Below are positions 25,809-34,632 of a stretch of 64,000 nt of DNA, in pieces. This DNA comes from Flavicella sediminum. Its GTDB lineage: Bacteria > Bacteroidota > Bacteroidia > Flavobacteriales > Flavobacteriaceae. Position numbers and translations under genes: made by a program. The notes beneath the pieces were generated by a model, which searched no databases, was not told the origin of the DNA, and worked only from the letters and a program-made list of their open reading frames with translations. The stretch is from positions 124,001 to 188,000 of the forward strand of contig NZ_VDET01000007.1 of the NCBI RefSeq assembly GCF_006381105.1. The letters run 5' to 3'. Each line of letters starts with the position of its first letter. The first letter of the stretch is position 1.

Positions 25809-26120
25809 ATGGAAAAATTAAAAAAGCGTTGGGGAGTTAAAACGAACTTTGATATTATTTTAATAATCATCGTTTTTTCGATCAATGGTTCTTTTGCTAG
25901 TTATATTGCCAGACCTTTAACTGTGGCCATAGGTTTAGATTATGAAACAACTTCTGGCTGGATTTTTTGGCCAATTCGTATCTTCTTAGTATTTCTTGTA
26001 TACCAAACAACTTTGCCATTGGTAGGTTTTGTATTTGGACAATTTAAATTCTTCTGGAACATGGAAAAAAAGATGTTGAAACGTATGGGGTTTAAACGTT
26101 TTTTTAAAGACGAAGCTTAA
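25809..26120 (+). CDS. small membrane protein (DUF6787-like)
   Basis: 103 residues with two membrane segments, at about 15-37 (FDIILIIIVFSINGSFASYIA) and 52-78 (IFWPIRIFLVFLVYQTTLPLVGFVFG), followed by FKFFWNMEKKMLKRMGFKRFF, a basic amphipathic tail. The start MEKLKKRWGVKTN is one I associate with a conserved Bacteroidota family (DUF6787). The function is unknown. It is flanked by the tRNA and the M23 peptidase gene, with its own space for a promoter. Confidence 0.65.
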   Translation: MEKLKKRWGVKTNFDIILIIIVFSINGSFASYIARPLTVAIGLDYETTSGWIFWPIRIFLVFLVYQTTLPLVGFVFGQFKFFWNMEKKMLKRMGFKRFFKDEA

Positions 26121-26217
26121 TATACTTTTCCTAGGTATTCTTTTTTAGAACCTTACTTTATTTTCTTAGGCAAACGTTAAAAAAAATAGTGCTTTGCGCT
26201 TTTTTAGAAAAAGGACG

Positions 26218-26225
26218 TATATTTG
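26218..26225 (+). promoter_or_regulatory. -7 box of the M23/LysM peptidase gene
   Basis: TATATTTG lies 17 bases before the ATG at 26243, with TTTG at 26193-26196 (21-base spacer) as the -33 element. Confidence 0.7.
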
Positions 26226-26242
26226 CAGCTTAAATTTTTGGA

Positions 26243-27241
26243 ATGCAAATGCACGTACTAACTATACAAAAATACAGCCCTATAAAACCAATACTTTTGG
26301 CTTGGTTTTTATTTTTAAACTGTGTTGTTGGCTTTGCTCAGAACGAGCAGCATTTATTAGATTTTATCAAAGATGAGAAAAAACCGAAAACAACCGAATT
26401 AGCTCTATTAGAAGAGCTGATAGGTAGAGGAGGAGTAGATACTTTAAAAAAAATTGTTCCTACCGAACCCATAGTTGTAGAACCGGAATTTGATTATATC
26501 AAAGAACATTGGAGCACCATTAGCTTTAATCCATATCCGCCTTACGGGTTGGAATATCCTTTTAAAATAAAATTTCAAGACAGTACTTTTCATTCTCCTA
26601 TCAATCGTAAAAAAGTAATTACTTCGCATTATGGTTGGCGTCATGGAACTTCTCACAAAGGAATTGATATTGACTTGATTACAGGTGATTTGGTAAAAGC
26701 CATGTTACCAGGTGTTGTTCGTTATGTTAAATACCATTATGGTCATGGAAAAACAGTAGTCGTTCGTCATTTTAACGGATTGGAAACGGTGTACGCACAT
26801 TTATCAAAACAATATGTAAAACCCAATGATACCGTTGCTCAAGGACAGCTATTAGGTCGTGGTGGAATTACAGGAAACGCACGTGGAAGTCATTTGCATT
26901 TAGAAGTACGCTATAAAGGAGTTTGTTTCAATCCAGAATATTTTTTCGATTTTGGAGAAGGTAATAAAGTAAGAAGTGAAGAAATTTGGGTCAACAACCA
27001 ATGGTCCATGCCACAATTGTACAAATCGACAAAAGTGCCAGAAATAGAGGTGTGCCATACCTTTGAAGAAGCCAAAGAACTGCAACAAACCAATAGAGAA
27101 TTGTACACCATTAAACGTGGTGATACCTTGTCAGGAATTTCAAACAAATACCAAGTTTCTATTACGGCCTTGTGCAAGGCAAATTCTATCAGAAGATCTA
27201 CCATTTTACGTATCGGACAGCAATTGGTGTTAGGTTTGTAA
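26243..27241 (+). CDS. M23-family peptidoglycan endopeptidase with LysM domain
   Basis: 332 residues. A signal peptide (ILLAWFLFLNCVVGFAQ, after a short basic lead) is followed by an uncharacterised region and an M23 domain at about 130-235: SHYGWRHGTSHKGIDIDL (first zinc His and Asp), KTVVVRHFNGLETVYAHLS and GSHLHLEVRYKG (H-x-H). A LysM domain ends the protein at about 285-332 (YTIKRGDTLSGISNKYQVS). It should cut cross-bridges of peptidoglycan in the periplasm, guided by LysM. The zinc residues appear complete, so it is probably active. Confidence 0.92.
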   Translation: MQMHVLTIQKYSPIKPILLAWFLFLNCVVGFAQNEQHLLDFIKDEKKPKTTELALLEELIGRGGVDTLKKIVPTEPIVVEPEFDYIKEHWSTISFNPYPPYGLEYPFKIKFQDSTFHSPINRKKVITSHYGWRHGTSHKGIDIDLITGDLVKAMLPGVVRYVKYHYGHGKTVVVRHFNGLETVYAHLSKQYVKPNDTVAQGQLLGRGGITGNARGSHLHLEVRYKGVCFNPEYFFDFGEGNKVRSEEIWVNNQWSMPQLYKSTKVPEIEVCHTFEEAKELQQTNRELYTIKRGDTLSGISNKYQVSITALCKANSIRRSTILRIGQQLVLGL

Positions 27242-27269
27242 GAATTTCTTTTTTACTTAAACTAAAACT

Positions 27270-28046
27270 ATGCAAAATATTTTCGACTTTGGAACCGCTT
27301 ATCCATTGACTTGGACTCATTGGATCCTTGTTTTTTTGGCGGCACTGATTCAAGGTTTAGGAAAGGCTGGATTGAAAGGATTGAGTCCTATAATTGTAAC
27401 CATTATGGCTTTGGTTTTTGGAAGTAAAGCTTCTACAGGCGTACTCGTTCCCTTAATGGTCGCTGCCGATATATTGGCCGTCATTTATTACCATCGATAT
27501 ACCCAATGGAAATATTTATTAAAATTATTACCGTCCATGGTTATTGGAGTTGTGATTGCTGGCTATATAGGGCATACAATTTCAGAACCTTTGTTTAAAA
27601 AACTCATGGCGATCCTTATTTTGTCTACTGTCGTAGTCATGATTTATATGGATCGTAAAAAGAACCAAGAAATTCCAAGTCATTGGTTATTTTCTGGTGG
27701 TATGGGTTTGGTGGCCGGATTTACATCTATGATTGGAAATTTAGCCGGCGCTTTTGCGAATATTTATTTGTTGGCAATACGTTTGCCTAAAAATGAATTT
27801 ATAGGAACCGCAGCTTGGTTGTTTTTTTTAGTCAATGTACTAAAATTGCAGTTTCATATTTTTGTTTGGGAAACCGTTACTGTAAAAAGTTTGTTTTTAG
27901 ATTTGTATCTAGTTCCTGGATTGCTACTTGGTTTTTTATTGGGGGTGAAAATAGTAAAGCTTATTAAAAATGATTTTTATAGAAAGTTGGTTTTGATAGT
28001 TACCGCCATAGGTGCATTTATGATTCTGTTTAACAATCCTATATAA
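27270..28046 (+). CDS. sulfite exporter TauE/SafE-family permease
   Basis: 258 residues and about eight membrane segments. The family start LAALIQGLGKAGLKGLSPIIVTIMALVFGSKASTGVLVPLM and the repeat at GGMGLVAGFTSMIGNLAGAFANIYLLA are typical TSUP (TauE/SafE) sequence. Members export sulfite, sulfoacetate or other organosulfonates, but the substrate cannot be told here. It is the last core gene before the accessory island and follows the M23 gene by 28 bases, so it may be co-transcribed. Confidence 0.85.
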   Translation: MQNIFDFGTAYPLTWTHWILVFLAALIQGLGKAGLKGLSPIIVTIMALVFGSKASTGVLVPLMVAADILAVIYYHRYTQWKYLLKLLPSMVIGVVIAGYIGHTISEPLFKKLMAILILSTVVVMIYMDRKKNQEIPSHWLFSGGMGLVAGFTSMIGNLAGAFANIYLLAIRLPKNEFIGTAAWLFFLVNVLKLQFHIFVWETVTVKSLFLDLYLVPGLLLGFLLGVKIVKLIKNDFYRKLVLIVTAIGAFMILFNNPI

Positions 28047-28111
28047 TTTCATTCTGTGGTCAATTGTAGTTCAAGGGGAGTTCTGAGAAAACCTATTTAA
28101 CATAATGTAAA

Positions 28112-28264
28112 TTATAGTACGTTTTTACAGTAATTGATGTATAGCCGTTGCAAACGGATATTTATCATAATATCAGATATAACGTCTTCAGACTTATATC
28201 GACCGATATTATGATAAAATCAATTACGGAATAGAAATTCTAATTATGAATAATCTAAAACTAT
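28112..28264. repeat. structured palindromic repeat, copy A
   Basis: This copy has a terminal inverted repeat GTAATTGAT / ATCAATTAC (about 28129-28227) enclosing two hairpins: GCCGTT-GCA-AACGG near 28144-28157, and a long stem TTTATCATAATATC (28161-28174) with GATATTATGATAAA (28205-28218), itself enclosing an ATATAA/TTATAT stem. It is followed by a 50-base direct repeat (28216-28265) that recurs at 28425-28476. Confidence 0.8.
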
Positions 28265-28476
28265 TATATAGTACACTTTTGTAGTAATTGGTGCATAGCC
28301 GTTGCAAACGTCTATTTAGCATACTATTAGATATAAGACCTTTAGGTTTATATCGATTTCCAGCCCCATCAACTCGCCACCAATAAATAGGAATTCACAG
28401 GATTCCTATTTATTAGCACGTGTTAAAATCAATTACGGAATAGAAATTCTAATTATGAATAATCTAAAAACTATTA
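28263..28476. repeat. structured palindromic repeat, copy B, with extra hairpin
   Basis: It shares the first ~100 bases of copy A (ATAGTACACTTTTGTAGTAATTGG, then the GCCGTTGCAAACG hairpin and the ATATAA/TTATAT stem), then carries an insertion containing a perfect 13-base hairpin (AATAAATAGGAAT 28382-28394 with ATTCCTATTTATT 28402-28414), before returning to the shared AATCAATTACGG end. Confidence 0.8.
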
Positions 28477-28560
28477 TAGTACACTTTTGTAGTAATTGGT
28501 GTATAGCCGCAGCAAACGGCTATTTAGCATTATGTATTGTTAGATCTCTAATATATGTAT
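28472..28560. repeat. structured palindromic repeat, copy C, partial
   Basis: The 5' part matches copies A and B, and its hairpin TAGCCG-cagcaaa-CGGCTA is complete, but the second hairpin and the right end are lost. It abuts the end of the DUF4145-like gene. Confidence 0.7.
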
Positions 28561-28632
28561 GCTACATTTTTTCTTTATCAAACTATTCTGCTACCATTTT
28601 AACATAATACTTATAACTGAAAATATTTTGAT

Positions 28633-29673
28633 TTAATTTTTAGTCCAATTGGGATAATCAATTAAATGTATTAAATCTTCTATTACAACTCTTAAATCAT
28701 CTTTTATCTTTTCAATATCTAATTTTTTTGCACTAAACCTTGCATTATGTGCACTTAAATCACCCAGCTTTTTTATTTTAGGTAAACTACTAGAAGTATT
28801 TCTGCTTATAGGCCATTTGTCTTGTTTTAAAAACCTGATTATTAGATCACTTAGAAAAAAATAATGTTTATCCTTCCCTTTTATTTTCTCTTCAATAGCA
28901 TGTCTTTCAAAACATTCTATAATTAATGTTTCTACAAGTTTTCGAATCATTACTAAACAAGCATCATAGAGCCCCGAATTATAACATTCAGATGCTTGAC
29001 TACCTATATTGAATACATAGCCCCTAGTGTTATCAAGTATTTCTAAAGGAAAAAGATTGTTCGAAATATTATTAACTTCAAATTTTGGAGTTAAAGTTTT
29101 AAAGGCAACTCTATCTTTTTTATTATTTTGATATTCAAGTATTCTTTTTCTATTAGCAATAAATACGTCCTCCATTGAATCATAGCCCAAATATGTCTCA
29201 AATGATCTGTCACTTATGCTTATAGAATCAAATCCGTATTTGTCGTCTCTAGAACCAGCACTACTCCACAGACTAAGAGATTCGTTAGAGAATAATTTAA
29301 AAGATATTCTAACCATATTTCTATCTTCCTCAATACAATCCGCTATAAAGTTTAAATCAAACTGTTCCTGATCTGCATCTTCAAAAAGTTTGTTTTTTAT
29401 ATATTGAAAAGTTTTATTTCCAATATCAAATATTTTCTCAGCTAAATTTAAAGCAATTAATCCTTGTATAGTAATTTCGACATTTTGTTGAATTAATTGA
29501 TGATCTATATTTGAAGGTTTGAAATCCTTAGAAATACGTTTATGTATTTTAACTCTAATTTGTCTGTAATTAGCTATATTATTATTTATAATTAAATGAT
29601 TCCAACATTCAAGTAACCATGTTGTTTCATCTTCTGATATATCCATTTCATACAATTTCTTTATAGTCTTCAT
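28633..29673 (-). CDS. DUF4145-like protein next to the STAND gene
   Basis: 346 residues, cytosolic and helical. The C-terminal ~120 residues (about 228-340: SQASECYNSGLYDACLVMIR, KLVETLIIECFERH, then KIKKLGDLSAHNARFSAKKL and VIEDLIHLID) look like a DUF4145/HEPN-type helical bundle, with the typical late GxxSAHN. The N-terminal 200 residues have no motif I recognise. Families of this fold are frequent next to NTPases in bacterial conflict systems, sometimes as RNases, but the RxxxxH motif of active HEPN RNases is not clear here. It lies 125 bases downstream of the metallophosphoesterase-STAND gene and on the same strand, so the two are probably one unit. Confidence 0.55.
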   Translation of the reverse strand: MKTIKKLYEMDISEDETTWLLECWNHLIINNNIANYRQIRVKIHKRISKDFKPSNIDHQLIQQNVEITIQGLIALNLAEKIFDIGNKTFQYIKNKLFEDADQEQFDLNFIADCIEEDRNMVRISFKLFSNESLSLWSSAGSRDDKYGFDSISISDRSFETYLGYDSMEDVFIANRKRILEYQNNKKDRVAFKTLTPKFEVNNISNNLFPLEILDNTRGYVFNIGSQASECYNSGLYDACLVMIRKLVETLIIECFERHAIEEKIKGKDKHYFFLSDLIIRFLKQDKWPISRNTSSSLPKIKKLGDLSAHNARFSAKKLDIEKIKDDLRVVIEDLIHLIDYPNWTKN

Positions 29674-29798
29674 TTTTAATATAACTTTCTAATATTAATC
29701 AATATAAAACTTTTTCCCATTAGAATATAAGGTTTTGTATTCTCAAATATTTCGTTCTTTCTCCTATTGTTTTGAGCAAAATTTTATGAGGACAATAC

Positions 29799-32700
29799 TT
29801 AACTATTAGAATTTTTCTTATCTTTTAGTTGTTGAATAAATCTTCCCTTACCAGACTTTTTAATATCTCTTAATTTAACTTTTATATCAGCAAGTAGTTT
29901 TGTGTTCCTTAAATCAGATTGCTGTGTTTTAGACCTCAAATAATAGTACGACATGTTCTTAAAAAAGATATTATCAAGAATATATCTTCTTTTACTATTT
30001 TTAAAATTAGTATCGATATATTCAACATGGTTTTTCCCTCGTATATCTGAATAAATATATACTGATAAAAACTTTTCAAATTCGGATATATTAACTGAAT
30101 CCTGATCTTCTAAAATCTTTTGTCTTATTATGGGTGCCGATTTTAATGAACCAATCCAATTATACATTGTTACTTGATGAATCAATGGTAATAGTTGCAT
30201 GAAATAACCAAAACTCATTTTTTTTGGAATGTAATTAATGACTTCATCTTTATTATGCTTGTGAAAAAACAAAACAAAATCTCTATATATTAGCATGAAT
30301 GACATTGAACTTAATATAATATTGTCATAGGCTATTTTTCTTTTATCGGGTGCAATATCAGTACTGTTTTTCAAAACTACAGATGCTAATTTTAGTATTT
30401 TTGAGAGAGCAGGTGAATCATCATCTTTTGTTTCTGAAATTTGCTTTGGCTCGATTTTCTGATTTGGTTTAATAGAACTTAATTGGCTGTCATATGCATC
30501 TTCTATTTCTTTTTCGGAGGGCTTTTCTTTTACTTTATCCAAGTCTATTCTAGAAGTAATCGTTTCTTCAGTTTCCAATACTTCGTCAATGTTTTCATAT
30601 TCATCTCTAACTTTTGGATTAATGAAACTAAATGTTTCAGTTAATTCTTTATTGATAAAATCAAACACTTCGTCGTCCTCCCTATTCAGTCCAGTATAGA
30701 AATCTATTTCACTTAAATAATTCAAATAGTTTTTATCTCTAAAAATATCTTCTCTAAATTCTGTATCAAAACTCATATATTTAGCTAGAAAATAACTAAA
30801 AAAGAAAGCCGTTTTAAATCTTACACTATTCCCGTTGCATTTTGTTAATATTCCTCTATCTATAAAGTAATCAAATAGTTTATTCGGATTTATATCCATT
30901 TTTAACTTAAGATAGCCTTCAATTTCTTTTAAAAGATCAAATTCATTAACTCTATAACTTAAATTTCTATTTCCTTCATCCAACATGTATTTTGAAATGA
31001 AAGCTAATAACCTTTGCTTATCGTCAAAGTCAAAAGTTTCAAAATATATATTTTTAATATCACTTTTTTCGAGAAGATTGTCAACAAATAATTCGACCAA
31101 AACAGCATTATTAATTGGTTTTTTTTGTTGTTTATTGATTATCCATAAAAAAAGTGTCACTGCCAATGGTGTCTTAGGTAATCCTAGTTCGTTAAAACCT
31201 CGTAATAGTTTTTCAATGTTTTGATGCAAATCGAGATCTGTAGTTGAAACCCAATTAGACATTAAACCTTTAATTTGTTTTGATTTAAAAAAATGCAAAT
31301 AGTAAGTACTGAAATCGCTTCTATAATGCGAAAATTCTTCAATTACTTTTAGAGGGATTATGGCTTCATCCAGATGTGCATGTGTTGCTATAATTTTAGT
31401 CTTTGGATAATCATCTAAAAACATTTTTAATTCTTTTAATGAGTATTTATGATCATCATCAAAATCTATATTGTCAATTAAAAGAACAACTCCAATTTTT
31501 GTCAAATACGTTCTTGTTTCTTCTGAACTCTTTAAAATAAAATCTCTAACTTTTTGAAAAATGCTTTTATTTCTAATATCTCCAAATTTTATTAAAACAG
31601 GTAGCCGTTGACCGCTTTTATAATTTTCCGTTAAATCAATAAGTAACTTGTCTAATAGGATAGTTTTACCAGTCTCTTTAGCTCCAAAAAGCAAAATATT
31701 ATTTACTCCATTTGCTAATTCATTTGTAGTAAAATACTTAATATCATTTTGCTCATTTAAATTACTTTCAGGTAAGTTCCCGATAATTGGTTCAACAAAA
31801 ATCTCAGACAGTTTACTCTTATTACTTTGAGAAATATTTAAAATTAAATCATCATTTAACTTCGGGAAGTGATCACATTTAATAGTATCAATTATCGATT
31901 TAGAATCATGATATAATTTTATTTCCTCAGTTTTAGGTATTTGAAATTCTTTAATTCCTTGGTCATTACCTATATCCGTATTTATAACAAAAGTTGTCTT
32001 GTTACTAAGATATTTTTTATAACGTACAATTACTTTGTCATTTTTTAAATAATCAACTACGCTATAGCCATTGACGAAATCACTATTTTTAGTTTTTATA
32101 CCGCTAATAGACTTACCAACGGAAAGAAACAAATTACCGTCCAAATCATCAATTTGCTTTGATTCAAGTTTATGGGTATGCCCAACAAAAACCATATGGT
32201 AATTATTATACAATAATGCTTTAATTTTATCAAGGTCATCTTTATGATAGAACTCAAGTGGATGATGCATTACAGCAATTTTAATTTCTGTATCCTTAAT
32301 AAAACTTAATGAACTTTCAATTTGTTTGTCACTGATGAATAATTTTTCAACATTTTCGTCTTCGTAACATAGCCACGAAGAATTAAAACAAGAAATTCCA
32401 ATACTTGCATTACTGTTATTAATTATAAATGAGTTGTCAAATTGGCTCCAATTCCAATTAGAATCATTAAAACATTTATTATAAAACTCTTTTTCGAAAT
32501 TTTTATAATCTAAAAGTCCATCTACATTCTTGTTTTCTCTTTTAACCGACTCTATATATGAACCAACAATTTCTGGGTTTTTGACTAAATTGTTTCTAAA
32601 TGGCATTCCTAAAAAACCATCTATTTTTGTCCGATCAAAATCATGATTTCCTGGAACAATAAAAATTCTTCCAACGGTACTAGGGTATTCATCATTAATT

Positions 32701-32918
32701 TTATCTAGAAACACATCCTTAAATGATTTAAATCGTTCTCCTTTATTTAAGAAATTCAAACCTGACTTATCAACAAGATCTCCTGAAAAAATTATAATAA
32801 TTTCATCATTTATAAATTGCTTAATATCTAAAATTAATGCCTTTAATATTTCTTTCTGACTTAAACTTGGTTCTTCTTTTTCTAAATGGAAATCACTAAT
32901 GTGTATTATTCTTATCAT
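29799..32918 (-). CDS. metallophosphoesterase-STAND NTPase fusion
   Basis: 1039 residues. Residues 1-300 are a calcineurin-like phosphoesterase with every metal motif: D9-x-H11 (ISDFHLE), GD 46-47, GNHD 90-93, HH 218-219 and GHTH 246-249. Residues about 395-700 are a STAND/NACHT-like P-loop NTPase: Walker A GAKETGKT at 412-419, Walker B VVLLIDNID at 477-485, then a winged-helix-like region around 630-690 (KLFDYFIDRGILTKCNGNSV). The C-terminal 330 residues are helical and probably form the sensor. It is soluble with no signal peptide. Fusion of an effector enzyme to STAND is the layout of many antiviral NTPases, so it is a candidate sensor-effector. The base composition is more AT-rich than the core genes. 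Confidence 0.8.
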   Translation of the reverse strand: MIRIIHISDFHLEKEEPSLSQKEILKALILDIKQFINDEIIIIFSGDLVDKSGLNFLNKGERFKSFKDVFLDKINDEYPSTVGRIFIVPGNHDFDRTKIDGFLGMPFRNNLVKNPEIVGSYIESVKRENKNVDGLLDYKNFEKEFYNKCFNDSNWNWSQFDNSFIINNSNASIGISCFNSSWLCYEDENVEKLFISDKQIESSLSFIKDTEIKIAVMHHPLEFYHKDDLDKIKALLYNNYHMVFVGHTHKLESKQIDDLDGNLFLSVGKSISGIKTKNSDFVNGYSVVDYLKNDKVIVRYKKYLSNKTTFVINTDIGNDQGIKEFQIPKTEEIKLYHDSKSIIDTIKCDHFPKLNDDLILNISQSNKSKLSEIFVEPIIGNLPESNLNEQNDIKYFTTNELANGVNNILLFGAKETGKTILLDKLLIDLTENYKSGQRLPVLIKFGDIRNKSIFQKVRDFILKSSEETRTYLTKIGVVLLIDNIDFDDDHKYSLKELKMFLDDYPKTKIIATHAHLDEAIIPLKVIEEFSHYRSDFSTYYLHFFKSKQIKGLMSNWVSTTDLDLHQNIEKLLRGFNELGLPKTPLAVTLFLWIINKQQKKPINNAVLVELFVDNLLEKSDIKNIYFETFDFDDKQRLLAFISKYMLDEGNRNLSYRVNEFDLLKEIEGYLKLKMDINPNKLFDYFIDRGILTKCNGNSVRFKTAFFFSYFLAKYMSFDTEFREDIFRDKNYLNYLSEIDFYTGLNREDDEVFDFINKELTETFSFINPKVRDEYENIDEVLETEETITSRIDLDKVKEKPSEKEIEDAYDSQLSSIKPNQKIEPKQISETKDDDSPALSKILKLASVVLKNSTDIAPDKRKIAYDNIILSSMSFMLIYRDFVLFFHKHNKDEVINYIPKKMSFGYFMQLLPLIHQVTMYNWIGSLKSAPIIRQKILEDQDSVNISEFEKFLSVYIYSDIRGKNHVEYIDTNFKNSKRRYILDNIFFKNMSYYYLRSKTQQSDLRNTKLLADIKVKLRDIKKSGKGRFIQQLKDKKNSNS

Positions 32919-33103
32919 AAAATTTATTTCATTAATCTTAAACTCAAATGTAATTATTCTTTCGTTAAAAAAGTAATGTATATTCTTCGAATGCTTAACA
33001 AGTAATTAATAATACAAAATTTAAAACAGATTTCATTCCACTCCTTTCCTCGCTCCATGAAAATAGTATTTTACAATATATCCTGCTGTATCAAATAAAC
33101 TAA

Positions 33104-33760
33104 TTACGTTTTATTCGAAAGAAAAAAAAAACAATCCAAAAAAGGCTTATTACTATCTACTATATTTTTAATCTTATCTATTAATCGATATCTGTGTCCA
33201 GCTCCTACTAGAAATACTGCCTTTTTAGGTTTGTTTATTTTAAAATAGTCATGTATTAGGCTAATCCATTGGTTTTCGAGGAGGTCATTCCATTTCAACC
33301 ATTCTGCGTGAAAATCGGATAATTCTTTATTATTTAACCTATCTAAGATGTACTCTTCCATTAAATTTTGATCTCGACTTATCCTGTCAAAATCAGAAGA
33401 ATTTAAAAAGGCAAATCCTTTCAAAAATGTTTCATTAGTTATTATACTAGATGCTGCTTTGTATTCTTTCATTACTCGTTTGAATAAAGAATGCATATCC
33501 TCTAGCCTTCTATCAAAAGGGTCTTCAATTTCATCTATTGGAACTATATCAATAATAGGCTTGTCTTTGATCAATCTTTTAATAACATTCATTTCTGGAG
33601 TGCTAACATCAGTCCTTTTAATGAATTCGGGTAATTTCTCTTTAGAGGTTTCACAAAAAACTACCTCAGGAGAAATTTCTTCGATTATTTCATATAATTT
33701 TTCCGATGTACAAACTCCATCTTCGTAATGAGCAGTTCCTATTACATATAATTTACTCAT
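33104..33760 (-). CDS. TraB/TIKI (ChaN-like) superfamily protein
   Basis: 218 residues without signal peptide. It begins MSKLYVIGTAHYEDGVCTSE, where GTAH is the first motif of the TraB/PrgY-TIKI superfamily; SPEVVFCETS supplies the conserved Glu after a hydrophobic strand, and KKAVFLVGAGHRYRLIDKI supplies the C-terminal GxxH-R. Members are thought to be metal-dependent hydrolases, some of them proteases, others acting in conflict systems. It lies 186 bases upstream of the metallophosphoesterase-STAND gene on the same strand and may belong to the same system. Confidence 0.65.
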   Translation of the reverse strand: MSKLYVIGTAHYEDGVCTSEKLYEIIEEISPEVVFCETSKEKLPEFIKRTDVSTPEMNVIKRLIKDKPIIDIVPIDEIEDPFDRRLEDMHSLFKRVMKEYKAASSIITNETFLKGFAFLNSSDFDRISRDQNLMEEYILDRLNNKELSDFHAEWLKWNDLLENQWISLIHDYFKINKPKKAVFLVGAGHRYRLIDKIKNIVDSNKPFLDCFFFLSNKT

Positions 33761-34298
33761 AAATACTCTAGATAATTTGGCATATAAAAAACTGAATCGA
33801 ATTTAGTGAAAATCAAGAAGTCCGTAATTATGTTTTTGTAAAGTTATCCACCAATTACATCAATTCCCACTCCACACACATTTCCCTTCCCTCCTATACT
33901 TCGACTATCGCTCAGTACAAGTTAGTGGTAAAAGCGTGTTCCATTTTCATCCCCCAAAAAAAAATGAAGTGTAATACTTTGCTTTCTTCCAAAGCAAAGT
34001 AACCCCGAATCAAGTTCGGGGCAGGCGCCACGCAGAACATTATAGTACACTTTTACAGTAATTGATGTATAGCCGTTGCAAACGGTTATTTAACATACTA
34101 TCAGATATCCGTAGACTGAGCCTGTCGAAGTCTAGACTTATATTGAATGAAATTAACTTAAAGCCTATTTACACGAACTATCTTTTAATTAAGCATCTTA
34201 TAAAACTAACTCTATAAAATTATTATTATTCTTTTAAAAATTGTGTATTTGATAAAATATCTCGTGAAAAATTTTATAAGGTCGTTTACGAGCAAGCA
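33761..34298. other. 540-base gene-free stretch rich in small repeats
   Basis: No gene seen. It contains a REP-like motif CTTCGACTATCGCTCAGT at 33899-33916, a hairpin CCCCGAA-tcaag-TTCGGGG at 34003-34021, and copy D of the palindromic repeat from 34040. The rest is AT-rich. Confidence 0.7.
34040..34148. repeat. structured palindromic repeat, copy D, with REP-like element at its tip
   Basis: It matches copy A from ATTATAGTACAC through the GCCGTTGCAAACGG hairpin to ATCAGATAT, but the tip of the second hairpin is replaced by a REP-like hairpin (AGACTGAGCCTGTCGAAGTCT, 34113-34133) before the shared GACTTATAT continues. It lies 6 kb from copies A-C, on the other side of the STAND genes. Confidence 0.75.
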
Positions 34299-34601
34299 CT
34301 ACTTAAACAAAAAATTGCGATCATCCGTTGTGGGTGTATTTTTAGCTTCCATAATATTTTTATAAAACTGGGAATGCTCATAACAATATTCATTAATAAA
34401 ATAGCCAAAAAGAGCGGATTCTTCAGGTTTCTTTAGTTTTTCAACTTCCTTGTCTAAATCTATGTACCTACAAATAAAGGGAATAAAAAATTTGTAACTA
34501 TGAGTTTTTCGTTTTAAAAACTCATTATCATAAGCTGCTAGGTCTTTTCGTTTTACGTACCTTCTAAATTCGCTATAATAATACTCGGCTTTTCTTTTCA
34601 T
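34299..34601 (-). CDS. hypothetical protein
   Basis: 100 residues, basic and rich in Tyr and Phe (KAEYYYSEFRRYVKRKDLAAYDNEF, then FFIPFICRYIDLDKEVEKL). No motif or membrane segment is convincing and I do not recognise a family. It lies 31 bases downstream of the 199-residue protein on the same strand and probably shares its promoter at 35264-35271. Confidence 0.55.
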   Translation of the reverse strand: MKRKAEYYYSEFRRYVKRKDLAAYDNEFLKRKTHSYKFFIPFICRYIDLDKEVEKLKKPEESALFGYFINEYCYEHSQFYKNIMEAKNTPTTDDRNFLFK

Positions 34602-34632
34602 CTATCTTGCTTTTTAGTATTTCAACAGACTC

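Noticed and set aside
28094-28540. Integron attC sites
   Set aside because: ATTTAAC and GTTAGAT strings resemble attC core sites, but their order, spacing and pairing do not form attC folds, no integrase is present, and the genes inside are long and not cassette-like.
28112-28540. CRISPR array
   Set aside because: There are only two or three copies of about 100-200 bases with no regular short spacers, and no cas gene in the window.
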